Source: Firmicutes bacterium UBA3930 (GTDB lineage Bacteria > Bacillota > Clostridia > Caldicoprobacterales > Caldicoprobacteraceae). Taken from it: 41,218 bases of DNA. Under the pieces are notes generated by a model. It saw nothing but the letters and a program-made list of their open reading frames with translations, was not told the origin of the DNA and made no database searches. The position numbers were made by a program, and so were the translations under genes. Positions 8,093-17,289 of this stretch are shown here, piece after piece. Each line of letters starts with the position of its first letter. Position 1 is the stretch's first letter. The stretch covers positions 1 to 41,218 of the forward strand of contig DGEI01000005.1 of assembly GCA_002385885.1 (NCBI GenBank), given 5' to 3'.

Positions 8093-8182
8093 AAAAGGAG
8101 AATATCTGCATTTTCCTGGACGCTGAATACCGTTGTGATTAGATTGGTACGGCGCTTATGAAAAGTGATATTCTCCTTTTTT
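8093..8182 (+). other. Long imperfect hairpin between convergent leuS and dac genes
   Basis: A 14-bp perfect outer stem (AAAAGGAGAATATC at 8093-8106 with GATATTCTCCTTTT at 8167-8180) encloses further pairings: CATTTTC with GAAAAGTG, CGCTG with CGGCG, and TACC with GGTA. The terminal loop is about 14 nt. A-run and T-run flanks allow termination in both directions, fitting its position between convergent genes, but it is far longer than a usual terminator. Confidence 0.6.
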
Positions 8183-8212
8183 GTCTTAAATACAGCCTGG
8201 TATTCAATATAT

Positions 8213-9703
8213 TTACCGGTATCTTCGGTAATATCCGTATCGTCTTGCTTTTTTGCGCCTGGATGTGAAAATCAGGGCAAACAGGAGCAGTATTACCACC
8301 CCGGCCGCTCCTGCCAGGTAGTACAATTGAGTATTTTCATTGTTGCCTTGCTGCTCTTTGCTATTATTACCGGGTGTTATAATGTCCATAATGGTCTTTT
8401 TCTTCATTATATCCCTGGCTGCGATTAAATCCATTTCTGCGACAACCTGATTGTTAAACTTGTATATTACTTTACCGATTAACTGGTTCTTCATAATCGG
8501 CGCCTCAAGTAAGAGTTGGTTGTTTTCATCGGTGTAATACCATTCGATAGTTTTTTCTATTTTATAAATATCATCTTTGCGGAAGATATCCTGGACTCCT
8601 TCCTTTGCAACTATATCCAATGTTCCATGGTCATCGGCATCATGGTTGGCTACCCGGGTGGCAGTTACAACCTGCCCGCGTTCCAGCAGCCGGTGTACAA
8701 CGTAGTTGTTGAACCCATAATCCAAAAGTTTTATTGAATCGGTATACTGCCCCTCCTTCGTACTTTTCAGAACTACTGCGATAAGATCCATGCCATTCTT
8801 TGAGGCAGAGGAAACCAGGCAGTTCCTGGAATGGGAGGTGTAGCCGGTTTTAACGCCTGTTGCATAGGGATAATAGAATTTGGAATTACTCTCGTCCAGC
8901 AGCCTGTTTTTATTAATCCAGTAACGGATTTGTTTTTTTGTGGGATCATTTTTGTCAACTTCATTCCAGTCGGGATAATCTACCCGGGGAAGCTGAATGA
9001 TCTCCCTGAAGGTTTCATGCTTCATGGCTTCCCTTGTAATCAGAGCCAGATCATATGCGGAGGTATAATGATTTTCATCGTGATAGCCGTGAGGATTGGT
9101 AAAATGTGTATTGGTTGCTCCCAGTTCGGCAGCCCTGGTGTTCATCAAATCGCAGAATTTTTTTAAGGCTTCCTGGTATCCCATGTCGGGATCTCCCGAT
9201 ATGATCCGGCCTATATGCGCGCCAATGGTAAGTGCGGCATCATTGCCCGAGGGCAGCATAAGGCCGATAATAAGGTCTTTCAGAGAGATCCTTTCTTCAA
9301 GATCTATACAGGCCAGGCTGCTGTCCTTGGGCGCCAGATTGGCTTCATTGCCCACCGTGACAATTTCATTTAAATCCCCATATTCAATAGCCAGGAGGGC
9401 GGTAAGAACCTTGGTGGTGCTGGCAGGATACAGCTTTTCATCCTTGTTCTTCTCGAAAAGCACTTTACCTGTACTCTGTTCAATCAGAACAGCTCCCTCG
9501 GCGTCCAGTTCCAAAACCGAAGAAGCCGGTGTTTCCCCGGATTCATTGCCTTCGATCAGATCATTATTTATATCATCATTCTCTGTGGATTCAATATTAT
9601 CTTCCTGGTTATGCTGAGGTATTTCCTGGTTGTTTACTGCTGAGGCTGGGTTAACGTGCAAAAATGCTGCTATTATAAGTAAAAAGATAAGTAATCGTCT
9701 CAT
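8213..9703 (-). CDS. D-alanyl-D-alanine carboxypeptidase (PBP5/DacF family)
   Basis: This 496-residue exported penicillin-binding protein trims the terminal D-Ala from peptidoglycan stem peptides. It begins with a signal peptide (MRRLLIFLLIIAAFLHVNPASA). An acidic low-complexity stretch covers about residues 25-60. The serine peptidase S11 motifs follow: S95-T-T-K98, S152-G-N154 and K285-T-G287. A C-terminal beta domain comes next, then a transmembrane helix (YYLAGAAGVVILLLFALIF) and a basic tail rich in Arg and Tyr. The C-terminal membrane anchor fits DacF/DacB-like enzymes. AAGGGG lies before the start. The gene is convergent with leuS and divergent from comEA. Which paralogue it is (vegetative or sporulation) cannot be told. 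Confidence 0.93.
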   Translation of the reverse strand: MRRLLIFLLIIAAFLHVNPASAVNNQEIPQHNQEDNIESTENDDINNDLIEGNESGETPASSVLELDAEGAVLIEQSTGKVLFEKNKDEKLYPASTTKVLTALLAIEYGDLNEIVTVGNEANLAPKDSSLACIDLEERISLKDLIIGLMLPSGNDAALTIGAHIGRIISGDPDMGYQEALKKFCDLMNTRAAELGATNTHFTNPHGYHDENHYTSAYDLALITREAMKHETFREIIQLPRVDYPDWNEVDKNDPTKKQIRYWINKNRLLDESNSKFYYPYATGVKTGYTSHSRNCLVSSASKNGMDLIAVVLKSTKEGQYTDSIKLLDYGFNNYVVHRLLERGQVVTATRVANHDADDHGTLDIVAKEGVQDIFRKDDIYKIEKTIEWYYTDENNQLLLEAPIMKNQLIGKVIYKFNNQVVAEMDLIAARDIMKKKTIMDIITPGNNSKEQQGNNENTQLYYLAGAAGVVILLLFALIFTSRRKKARRYGYYRRYR

Positions 9704-10010
9704 TATCTAAAACCCCTTGTTTCATCCATGTTTTACAATACTAAACTTTTATAAGCAAGATCAGTTTTTAGTATAGCAGATTACGGTCACGCTTGTACAG
9801 AACAAATTCATTTTTTATTGAATGAGTTTTCATATTCACTGCTTATATCGTATCGCTCAGTTCTGCCTGCTGTATTGATCTTTGCAATAATAAAGTTTAG
9901 GATAAGCCAAAACACTTTCTTTTTCTGAAAATTTTCTCAATAAAAAGGAAACTTGATAAATTTATAGAATATATTGGTTAGAATAATATCATGGATATAA
10001 AGGTGGTAAC
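9704..10010. other. Intergenic region between divergent genes
   Basis: This AT-rich stretch separates the carboxypeptidase gene (minus) from comEA (plus). It must hold both promoters, but no pair of -35 and -10 boxes stands out with good spacing. No gene, repeat or structured RNA was seen. Confidence 0.5.
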
Positions 10011-10709
10011 ATGCTGCAGCTCGATAAACACCAAAACAAAGTTTTGCTGGCAATGGTTACTGTTTTGGCGTTATTGACGGGTGTGTATGTTTTTAGAAAC
10101 CTTGGTGTTCTTGGTATTGGTAATGATGATGTAATTCAGGAGAACAGGCAAAATGATCTGGTGATTAATGCCAGGACGGAAAATGAAACAGAAATGCCGG
10201 ACGATACTGATGATTTGGAAGGTAAAGAATCTTCCGGAAAAATAGATGAGCCCCCAGGGAGAATAAAGGTATATATTACGGGACAGGTAAAAAATCCGGG
10301 AGTGATAGAGGTTGACGAAGGCAGCCGTTTGATTGATGTAATAGAACTGGCCGGAGGAGCACTTGAAAATGCGGATTTAAACAGGGTTAATCTGGCGGTA
10401 AGGGTTAAGGATGAGGGGATGTACTATATTCCTGAAATAGGTGAAGAGATTGAAGAACGGAATATAAACGGCATAGCCGGAAACGATCCTGCAGGCTCAT
10501 CTTCCGGAACCGGCCAAAAAATAAACATAAACACGGCCGATGAAGCCATGCTTGATACCCTCCCGGGAATAGGCCCCAGCAAAGCCCGTGGTATTATAGA
10601 ATATCGTAATCAAAACGGGCCTTTCCAATCGATTGAAGAGATTAAGAATGTACCGGGCATTGGGGAAAAAACCTTTGAACAGCTGAAGGATCTGATAGCT
10701 GTTGAATAG
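10011..10709 (+). CDS. comEA: ComEA-like DNA-binding protein
   Basis: This 232-residue protein has one N-terminal transmembrane helix (around residues 12-30), a charged linker, an SLBB domain (KVYITGQVKNPGVIEV, then LIDVIELAGGA) and a C-terminal helix-hairpin-helix pair (INTADEAMLDTLPGIGPSKA and NVPGIGEKTFEQLKDLI). This is the architecture of ComEA, the surface receptor for double-stranded DNA in natural transformation. ComEC and other competence genes are not next to it, so uptake is inferred only from the family. AAAGGTGG precedes the ATG. Confidence 0.9.
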   Translation: MLQLDKHQNKVLLAMVTVLALLTGVYVFRNLGVLGIGNDDVIQENRQNDLVINARTENETEMPDDTDDLEGKESSGKIDEPPGRIKVYITGQVKNPGVIEVDEGSRLIDVIELAGGALENADLNRVNLAVRVKDEGMYYIPEIGEEIEERNINGIAGNDPAGSSSGTGQKININTADEAMLDTLPGIGPSKARGIIEYRNQNGPFQSIEEIKNVPGIGEKTFEQLKDLIAVE

Positions 10710-10742
10710 CCCTGATGATGCAGCGCCTGCTGCCCTGTAAAA

Positions 10743-10771
10743 TTGATTTTAAAATGGGCTTATGATAAAAT
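10743..10771 (+). promoter_or_regulatory. Sigma-A-type promoter of the two-component operon
   Basis: TTGATT (10743-10748) and TAAAAT (10766-10771) are 17 bases apart, about 50 bases before the response regulator start. Confidence 0.55.
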
Positions 10772-10821
10772 AAACCTATGTTTATAGGTGCAGTTCATAC
10801 AAAAAGGAGTGACAATGAAAT

Positions 10822-11505
10822 ATGCCAAAGAGACTACTGTTAGTGGATGATGAACCTGCAATCATAAAGGGGCTTAAGTTCAGCCTGGAGCGGGATGGAT
10901 ATGAGATTGATGCTGCCTATGATGGTGAGGAAGCGATACAAATGTTTAATGAGCGTCAGTATGATCTGGTGGTACTGGATGTAATGCTTCCAAAACTTGA
11001 CGGTTTGACAGTCCTGCAGCGCATACGTGAAAAATCTACTGTACCTGTCATCATGCTGACCGCCAAGGGTGAAGATATGGATCGGATATTAGGATTAGAA
11101 TATGGCGCCGACGACTATTTGACAAAACCATTTAACATACTTGAGCTTAAAGCAAGGATAAAAGCTGTCTTCAGGCGGGCAGGCAATACCCAGAATGATC
11201 AGCAGGTAGTTCAGGTTAAGAATATGACAATCAATTTGGCCAACCGCAGCGTGACCATAGATGGGAAGGATGTGAGCTTAACTGCAAAAGAATTCGATTT
11301 GCTCCATCTTTTTGCTACAAATCCGGGCAAGGTTTACAGCCGGGAGAATCTGCTGGAGATTATCTGGAAGTATGATTACTTAGGCGATGTAAGGACAGTG
11401 GATGTGCATATCCGCAGATTACGTGAAAAAATAGAAAGGAACCCGAGTCAACCTGAGTTTATTTTTACTAAGTGGGGGGTAGGATACTACTTTGCCAACA
11501 AATAG
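10822..11505 (+). CDS. OmpR/PhoB-family response regulator
   Basis: This 227-residue regulator has a receiver domain with the acidic pair in VDDEP, the phosphorylation site D53 in VVLDVMLP, a Thr in LTAKG and the Lys in LTKPF. A winged-helix DNA-binding domain of the OmpR type follows (LTAKEFDLLHLFATNPGKVYSR, TVDVHIRRLREKIE). AAGGAGT lies about 12 bases upstream of the ATG. The histidine kinase gene overlaps its 3' end. It resembles WalR/PhoP regulators, but the sequence does not settle which. Confidence 0.94.
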   Translation: MPKRLLLVDDEPAIIKGLKFSLERDGYEIDAAYDGEEAIQMFNERQYDLVVLDVMLPKLDGLTVLQRIREKSTVPVIMLTAKGEDMDRILGLEYGADDYLTKPFNILELKARIKAVFRRAGNTQNDQQVVQVKNMTINLANRSVTIDGKDVSLTAKEFDLLHLFATNPGKVYSRENLLEIIWKYDYLGDVRTVDVHIRRLREKIERNPSQPEFIFTKWGVGYYFANK

Positions 11506-12976
11506 GACATTTTTTTTCAGTTTCCGCTGGCAGATTGTTCTGACTTATTTGCTTATAATAGTAGTGGGATTAACCATTACAAATATATCGGTTCTGAATA
11601 TCCTGGGAAGCTATATGATCAGCGGCAGAAAGGAAACGTACAGATTATATGCCAACTGGATTGCCCAGGTTATTTCTTATGATTATGCCAGCGGTGATCC
11701 CGACATACTTGCCGGCATAGGATATGATATACAGGATTTTGGGGAGGAAATATTAAACAAGGAAAGGGAGTCCACCCGTATACTGGTATTGAATAAAAAC
11801 GGGGTGGTGGACTATGATTCGTATAATATAATCAGAGGTCCTGACAGTCTTTTAAAACAGAACCTTGGGAAGGAATTTCCCGAGATTGGCCTGGTGTTAA
11901 ACGGTGAAAGCGTTGAACCACGGGAGTTGTATATCCGGCCGCAAAACTCCAAAGAATCGATGCTGGTGTTATATACTTACGCGCCTATACAGCATGAAAG
12001 ACATGGAATTATTGGTATGGTTATAATGTCCACGTCATTGTCAGGAATTGAGCAGACGCTGGATGAAGTAAGAACAAAGCTGGGAGCATACTCAATGGCT
12101 ATTGCCGTTGTGATTATATTAACGAGTTTTTTGGCATCCAGTTATATTACCAAGCCCATTAAGGAGCTTACCGGTGTTATCAGACTGATGAGCCAGGGAC
12201 ACTTGGATCAGAGGGTAAAAATACGCGGAAGCAGGGAATTCAGGCAGCTGGGTGAGGCCTTCAATATAATGAGTGAAAAGCTAGAAAATCTTGACAGGGC
12301 GCGTAATGAGTTTGTATCAAATGCGTCCCATGAGCTGAAGACCCCATTGAGCGCAATTAAAGTATTGACAGAATCCTTAATTCATATGGAAGTGGATGAT
12401 CCTTCGGTTTACAACGAGTTTTTGAATGATATAAATTCGGAAATTGACAGATTGAACACCATTATTAATGATTTGCTGACGTTGGTAAAAATAGATACGG
12501 AAGAAGTGCAGATTGATCAGCAGCCGGTGGATCTGGTAGAATTAGTAAAGAACACATTGAGAGGATTACAAATACTGGCACAACAGAAGCATATCAGTTT
12601 GGAAGCATTTTACGATGATGATTTAACTGTATCCGGAGATACCGTTAAATTACAGCAGGTCATAAGCAATATTGTGGATAATGCAATTAAATATACCCCG
12701 GATGGAGGAAGGGTAACTGTAGAAGTATATGAAAACTCCGGAAATGCGGTTGTAAAGATCAGCGATACCGGTATAGGTATTCCTGCCAATGATCTGCCGC
12801 ATATATTTGACAGATTCTTCAGGGTTGATAAGGCAAGATCCAGAGCGACCGGCGGTACGGGTTTAGGCTTGTCCATAGCGCATAAGATTATTCTTTTGCA
12901 CGGCGGTAATATACGTGTAGTCAGCGAAGAAGGCAAGGGCAGTATTTTTTACATTGAACTGCCGCTGAACTTATAA
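11492..12976 (+). CDS. Sensor histidine kinase
   Basis: This 494-residue membrane kinase is the partner of the preceding regulator, overlapping it by 14 bases. It starts with TTG behind a GGGGGGT site. Order of parts: transmembrane helix 1 (about 15-38), an extracytoplasmic sensor domain (about 45-195), transmembrane helix 2 (about 202-219), HAMP, and HisKA with phospho-acceptor H280 in SNASHELKTPL. The ATP-binding domain follows, with N box DNAIKY, G1 DTGIGIP and G2 GGTGLGLSI. No PAS domain is seen. The signal is unknown; the lipoprotein genes downstream may be targets or partners. Confidence 0.94.
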   Translation: MPTNRTFFFSFRWQIVLTYLLIIVVGLTITNISVLNILGSYMISGRKETYRLYANWIAQVISYDYASGDPDILAGIGYDIQDFGEEILNKERESTRILVLNKNGVVDYDSYNIIRGPDSLLKQNLGKEFPEIGLVLNGESVEPRELYIRPQNSKESMLVLYTYAPIQHERHGIIGMVIMSTSLSGIEQTLDEVRTKLGAYSMAIAVVIILTSFLASSYITKPIKELTGVIRLMSQGHLDQRVKIRGSREFRQLGEAFNIMSEKLENLDRARNEFVSNASHELKTPLSAIKVLTESLIHMEVDDPSVYNEFLNDINSEIDRLNTIINDLLTLVKIDTEEVQIDQQPVDLVELVKNTLRGLQILAQQKHISLEAFYDDDLTVSGDTVKLQQVISNIVDNAIKYTPDGGRVTVEVYENSGNAVVKISDTGIGIPANDLPHIFDRFFRVDKARSRATGGTGLGLSIAHKIILLHGGNIRVVSEEGKGSIFYIELPLNL

Positions 12977-13006
12977 AACAATGGACTCTTGTTATTTTTG
13001 TTAGAT

Positions 13007-13034
13007 TTGCTTAAATGTTTTGTAAAAATACTAT
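13007..13034 (+). promoter_or_regulatory. Possible sigma-A-type promoter before GerMN lipoprotein gene
   Basis: TTGCTT (13007-13012) and TACTAT (13029-13034) are 16 bases apart, about 45 bases before the start codon. The match is moderate. Confidence 0.4.
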
Positions 13035-13080
13035 ACTATACTGATAGTCAAGTAACTGTAATATAAAGAAGGGAAACAAA

Positions 13081-14097
13081 ATGAGTAAAATTAAGCGTGT
13101 GGCTGTGATTTCCTTTATTATATTAATACTGTTAACCCTTATGGGGTGTGATTCTATTCTAAATAGAATACCATTCCAAAAAGACAGCAGTGATCCGGGT
13201 GCAGAGAATAAACAGACCGAGAAGTATATAAACCCGGAAATCCAGGTAAGCGAAGTAGATGTAACCCTGTATTTCAAACACTACCTGGTGAATTATCTGG
13301 TGCCTGAAAAACGAAGGGCCCAAAGGGGAAAACAACCCATTGAGTTTGTTATTGTAGAGGAAATATTAAAAGGGCCCATGCAGGTAGACCGTGTGGCAAT
13401 AATGCCGCCGAATGTGCAGGTAATGGATGTTACGCGAAAAGGCGATACCGTTTTTGTCAATTTAAGTGAAGAGTTTACAAAGGACATTGATCTTACGGCT
13501 TTGCCGGGAATGGATAAACTGCCGGAAGAGCAGAGGCCGGACGCATTGGCAAGAATGAAACAGCTGTCCATTTATTCAATTGTTAATTCTCTTACTGAGC
13601 TGGACGGAGTTAACAGGGTAAAGATACTGGTTAATAACCGATCCCTGACGTATGATGAAATAGGGGCTGATCTTATTGCATCAGAATTACCGAATGTTGA
13701 TATAGATGCTCCTGTTATGGCCATTGCGCGAAAGAAAGGGTTTATACTAAGTCCTGATGATGCTGTCCGGGAAGTATTTACCGCCTTAAATGAGGGACCT
13801 GATTGGAACAGAATCGATGCCTTTTTATCCCGGATGAACCCAGACGGAAGTGAAAGGCCGTCTATTGAAGAATTACAAAAGACATATTTGGCATATATAT
13901 CGGCTTTGGAATACCAGGATGGTTTTATCGAAGGAGAAGAGATTAAACCCGATGGGGAAGCATTTGTAACGGTAACATATGCAATTAAGTATGCAAATGG
14001 TAAAAAGGAAAGCCGGGAAAACGAGCTTTTTAGGGTTGTAAATGAAGAAGGTATTTGGAAGTTAAGGGTGCCCGGCTTTTTTGAGGGCAGTGATTAA
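13081..14097 (+). CDS. GerMN-domain lipoprotein
   Basis: This 338-residue protein has a lipoprotein signal peptide with lipobox LMGC at about residues 20-23. The GerMN domain (about 60-200) shows the usual pattern: YFKHYLVNYLVPEKRR, EEILKGPMQ, FVNLSEEF and SIVNSLTELDGV. The C-terminal part (about 220-338) has a separate alpha/beta fold resembling NTF2-like domains. GerMN domains occur in GerM, a spore-envelope and germination protein, and in lipoproteins such as LpqB. It is the first of two adjacent paralogues downstream of a two-component system. Confidence 0.85.
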   Translation: MSKIKRVAVISFIILILLTLMGCDSILNRIPFQKDSSDPGAENKQTEKYINPEIQVSEVDVTLYFKHYLVNYLVPEKRRAQRGKQPIEFVIVEEILKGPMQVDRVAIMPPNVQVMDVTRKGDTVFVNLSEEFTKDIDLTALPGMDKLPEEQRPDALARMKQLSIYSIVNSLTELDGVNRVKILVNNRSLTYDEIGADLIASELPNVDIDAPVMAIARKKGFILSPDDAVREVFTALNEGPDWNRIDAFLSRMNPDGSERPSIEELQKTYLAYISALEYQDGFIEGEEIKPDGEAFVTVTYAIKYANGKKESRENELFRVVNEEGIWKLRVPGFFEGSD

Positions 14098-14178
14098 AGA
14101 TTTATAAGGAGGATATAAGAAAAAATATATATGAAAACAAGATTAAGGAACAGGAGCCGGCAGGAAGGAGGGAGTGCA

Positions 14179-15750
14179 GTGAAAGGTATCGTACTGGTAA
14201 CTGCAGTGGTGACAATGTTGATGGTTTTCATTACGACGCTTACTTCCTGTGATATGCAGCAACAAGAAATTCAAGGTGATAAAGCAAATGAAGAATTCAA
14301 CGGCATCGACTCTGCAGAGAATGGCAGCGGAAATGACGGAAACATTGATGATAGTTTGCTCCGAAATCCGGATAAGGATATATCTGATGAGGATCAGAGC
14401 ATAATATATGATTTTTCAAAGCAAAATGCTGTGTACTCGAACGACGCATTGCTATACTTTTTTAATAGAGAGGGAAACAGACTGGAATGTGAAAAACGGA
14501 TTGTTATATCAGCACAAGCAGATGATTATCTGAAAAGAGTAGTTGAACACTTGGCTTTGGGGCCAAAGCTAAAAGGCTTGGAACCTGTGATTCCCAAAGG
14601 GGTTGTAGTGGAGAAGGTTGCATATCATAATAAAGTGGTAAGCGTTTATTTATCCAAAGAGTTTTTGAAGGCAGATGATCTTCTTATAGCAAGAACTGCC
14701 CTGGTGAATACGATTTTAGGAGCAAAGCCCGACGCAGAGTATGTTAAGATATATGTTGACAATGGCGAACTGACAGATAACGGGAAGTTCAACGGGCGGG
14801 TATTAGGCTTATTAAATAAATATCCGGACGGGCTCGATGAGATTAAGACCCGTGAGCGTGAGAAGGCTTTGGGGCAGGGAATAACGCATATATACAGGGA
14901 ATTATACTTTCAGGATCAGGACAGGAAGTTTCTTGTTCCTGAGATAAGGCCTATAGTAGTTAAACAGGGAATGGTTGCTGAAGCAGTGGTGGGGGAATTG
15001 CTTAAAGGCCCGTCCCTTCAGGATCAGGGGTTATATCCAACACTGCCCAAAGGTACGCAGCTTTTGGAAGCTAAATATGTTGAAGGGTCTGATTCATCCA
15101 AGGGGCTGGAACTGTATTTTTCCGATGAGTTTAAAACAGCATACGACAGCAATATAAATTCTGAATATATGATGTTGGGCTCGTTGGTTTACAGCCTGGT
15201 AGGGCTGCCGGAGGTTGAATGGTTAAAAATATACTATCAGGACGCTGCGGGAGAATATGTGGATACACCGGTTATGACGATGAATCTGCAGAAAAAGTTT
15301 AACCAGGAGAGTTTTCCGGATTTATTAGGCAGAAAGATAAAAGTTTATTTCAGTGACAAGGATGTTATGAATCTGGTTCCTGAATACAGGGTGATAAGCA
15401 GGAGTTCCGAAGACATAGCCGCTGATATAATAAGAGAACTGATTAAAGGCCCTTTGCAGGACGATCATGTGGAAGTAATACCGCCAAGCCTGTCTGTAGA
15501 GGATATAACAGTACAGGTGGATGATAAAACGGCTTTTGTCAACCTCCCGTCAAAGATTAATGGGCCGGCACTGGGGAGTGCAGGTGAAACCATAGCGTTA
15601 TACTCAATTGTTAATTCGTTGACGGATCCGGTTAATACCGAAACCGTAAAACAGGTACAGTTCCTGGTTGATCACAAGGTTGTTGACGAATTTGGGAACA
15701 TGTCCCTTGCCGATCCGTTTGTACGAAATCCCGCCTTGATAAAAGAATAG
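14179..15750 (+). CDS. Lipoprotein with three GerMN domains
   Basis: This protein of about 523 residues carries a lipobox (LTSC) and then three GerMN units in tandem. Each has the pattern of a hydrophobic strand, LxxGP, P-x-G/S and a YLS/YFS/VNL strand; the LxxGP motifs read LALGPKLKG, LLKGPSLQD and LIKGPLQDD. I chose the GTG at 14179, since GGAAGGAGGGAG stands seven bases before it and gives a standard short lipoprotein signal. The ATG at 14131 is an alternative, with AAGGAGG 18 bases ahead. It follows the single-domain paralogue closely and is closed by a terminator. The role is probably in the cell or spore envelope, but is not shown by sequence. Confidence 0.82.
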   Translation: MKGIVLVTAVVTMLMVFITTLTSCDMQQQEIQGDKANEEFNGIDSAENGSGNDGNIDDSLLRNPDKDISDEDQSIIYDFSKQNAVYSNDALLYFFNREGNRLECEKRIVISAQADDYLKRVVEHLALGPKLKGLEPVIPKGVVVEKVAYHNKVVSVYLSKEFLKADDLLIARTALVNTILGAKPDAEYVKIYVDNGELTDNGKFNGRVLGLLNKYPDGLDEIKTREREKALGQGITHIYRELYFQDQDRKFLVPEIRPIVVKQGMVAEAVVGELLKGPSLQDQGLYPTLPKGTQLLEAKYVEGSDSSKGLELYFSDEFKTAYDSNINSEYMMLGSLVYSLVGLPEVEWLKIYYQDAAGEYVDTPVMTMNLQKKFNQESFPDLLGRKIKVYFSDKDVMNLVPEYRVISRSSEDIAADIIRELIKGPLQDDHVEVIPPSLSVEDITVQVDDKTAFVNLPSKINGPALGSAGETIALYSIVNSLTDPVNTETVKQVQFLVDHKVVDEFGNMSLADPFVRNPALIKE

Positions 15751-15801
15751 TGTTATCAGCAGCATGTGATCATGCGTATATGCCAACGGTTAAGCTGCCG
15801 A

Positions 15802-15835
15802 ACAGGGGTGCAGATTTTTGCATCCCTGTGTTTTT
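15802..15835 (+). terminator. Intrinsic terminator after the GerMN genes
   Basis: A 10-bp stem with one G.U pair (CAGGGGTGCA with TGCATCCCTG) and a 6-nt loop is followed by TGTTTTTAT. Confidence 0.85.
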
Positions 15836-15869
15836 ATAAGTTCAGGAAAAAGGGAATATCGATATTATA

Positions 15870-15898
15870 TTGCTTAAACATAAGAGATTGTTTATAAT
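15870..15898 (+). promoter_or_regulatory. Sigma-A-type promoter of the MFS-galT-galK unit
   Basis: TTGCTT (15870-15875) and a consensus TATAAT (15893-15898) are 17 bases apart. Confidence 0.6.
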
Positions 15899-15961
15899 GA
15901 TGATCAATGCAGGTTTTAAAGCCCGATATGAATGAATTGACAGAGAGGACGAGGTTTGGAT

Positions 15962-17251
15962 ATGGGAATACTCAGCAAGCAGCTTAAGGTTACGTTGGAC
16001 ACGTTTAAAAGCTTTAAGGGCAATGCCAGGGGATGCTTGATTGTGGAACCCCTTTGGGGCATTCCATATAATCTCTATGTACCATATGTATCGGTATATA
16101 TGGTTGCACTGGGATGTACCGAACAACAAATAGGGATTATAGCTTCTGTAAGCCTTTTTTTTCAGGTGTTTTTTTCTTTCATTAGCGGCTATATAACAGA
16201 CCGGCTTGGGAGAAAACGGACCAGCTTAATATTCGATATACTTGGATGGAGTGTGGCAGTTCTGATATGGGCTGTTGCCCGGAATTTTTATTATTTTTTG
16301 TTTGCGGCTGTTATAAATAGTTCTTTCAGGGTTGTACATACTTCCTGGACCTGCCTGTTGGTGGAGGATACCAAGCCTGATGAGAGGGTACATGTCTATA
16401 CCTGGCTTCATATTGCCGGATTGCTTGCCGGTTTTTTTGCTCCTATAGCCGGTTTATTTGTTAAGAATTATGGTGTAGTCCCTTCCATGAGGGGGCTTTA
16501 CCTGTTTGCCTTTGTATCAATGACAAGTATGTTTTTTATAAGAGACAGCATTACCCATGAGACCCGTATAGGTATTATAAAAATGCAGAACGCCGGAGAG
16601 TTTAAGCTTGCTGAAACCCTTGATGAGTATAAAAGGATCTGTGTTCAACTCATAAAAAACACCCGTACCTTAATCGCATTTGCATTGATGGTACTGAATA
16701 ATATACAATTGACGCTGCGAAATTCGTTTCTGGCGATTCTCTTAACAAAAGGGTTGGGTATATCTGAAGGAACCATCGGAATATTTCCGGCCATTACATC
16801 GGCTGTAATGCTCTTTATATTTTTGTTTGTTATGCCGGTGCTGGGTAAGTTCAAGGTTACCCGTCCTCTTTCCTGGGGGTTTATACTGTCAATAATCAGT
16901 AACGGAATCCTGGTACTGTCTCCCCAGGGAAAGCTTTATATAGTGGTAATTGCTACATTTATCGGAGCCGTGGGTGCGGCTATGATATATCCTTTTGTGG
17001 AGTCCATGGTAGCCAACAGCATAGACGATGAAAACAGGGCAAAAACCATGTCAATCCTGTATGTGGTTGTATTGGGCGTTTCAGCGCCGTTCGGATACAT
17101 AGGCGGAGTACTTTCATCTATTTCGGCAAGGCTGCCTTTTGTTCTGATGATTGCTACTTTCTTAATCAGCCTGTTGCTGCTTGCTGCCATTGAAAGTGTA
17201 GAAAAACGGAAACAGCCTGATGCTTCTGTGGCCGGTACTTTCCAGGTGTGA
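15962..17251 (+). CDS. Major facilitator superfamily transporter
   Basis: This membrane protein of 429 residues has about twelve hydrophobic helices. The MFS signature after helix 2, GYITDRLGRKRT, is complete. A hydrophilic central loop (around MQNAGEFKLAETLDEYKR) separates the two six-helix halves. I chose the ATG at 15962, seven bases after GAGG; an upstream TTG at 15956 is possible. The gene lies 38 bases before galT in the same direction with its own promoter, so sugar uptake or export linked to galactose metabolism is plausible, but the substrate cannot be read from sequence. Confidence 0.88.
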   Translation: MGILSKQLKVTLDTFKSFKGNARGCLIVEPLWGIPYNLYVPYVSVYMVALGCTEQQIGIIASVSLFFQVFFSFISGYITDRLGRKRTSLIFDILGWSVAVLIWAVARNFYYFLFAAVINSSFRVVHTSWTCLLVEDTKPDERVHVYTWLHIAGLLAGFFAPIAGLFVKNYGVVPSMRGLYLFAFVSMTSMFFIRDSITHETRIGIIKMQNAGEFKLAETLDEYKRICVQLIKNTRTLIAFALMVLNNIQLTLRNSFLAILLTKGLGISEGTIGIFPAITSAVMLFIFLFVMPVLGKFKVTRPLSWGFILSIISNGILVLSPQGKLYIVVIATFIGAVGAAMIYPFVESMVANSIDDENRAKTMSILYVVVLGVSAPFGYIGGVLSSISARLPFVLMIATFLISLLLLAAIESVEKRKQPDASVAGTFQV

Positions 17252-17289
17252 GTTGTTACGGTAAATAGCAATAAACAGCATAGCCGGCA

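Noticed and set aside
9096..9617. A long plus-strand frame (173 codons) opposite the carboxypeptidase gene
   Set aside because: It is antisense to a gene with all three penicillin-binding motifs and shows Ser-rich shadow composition.
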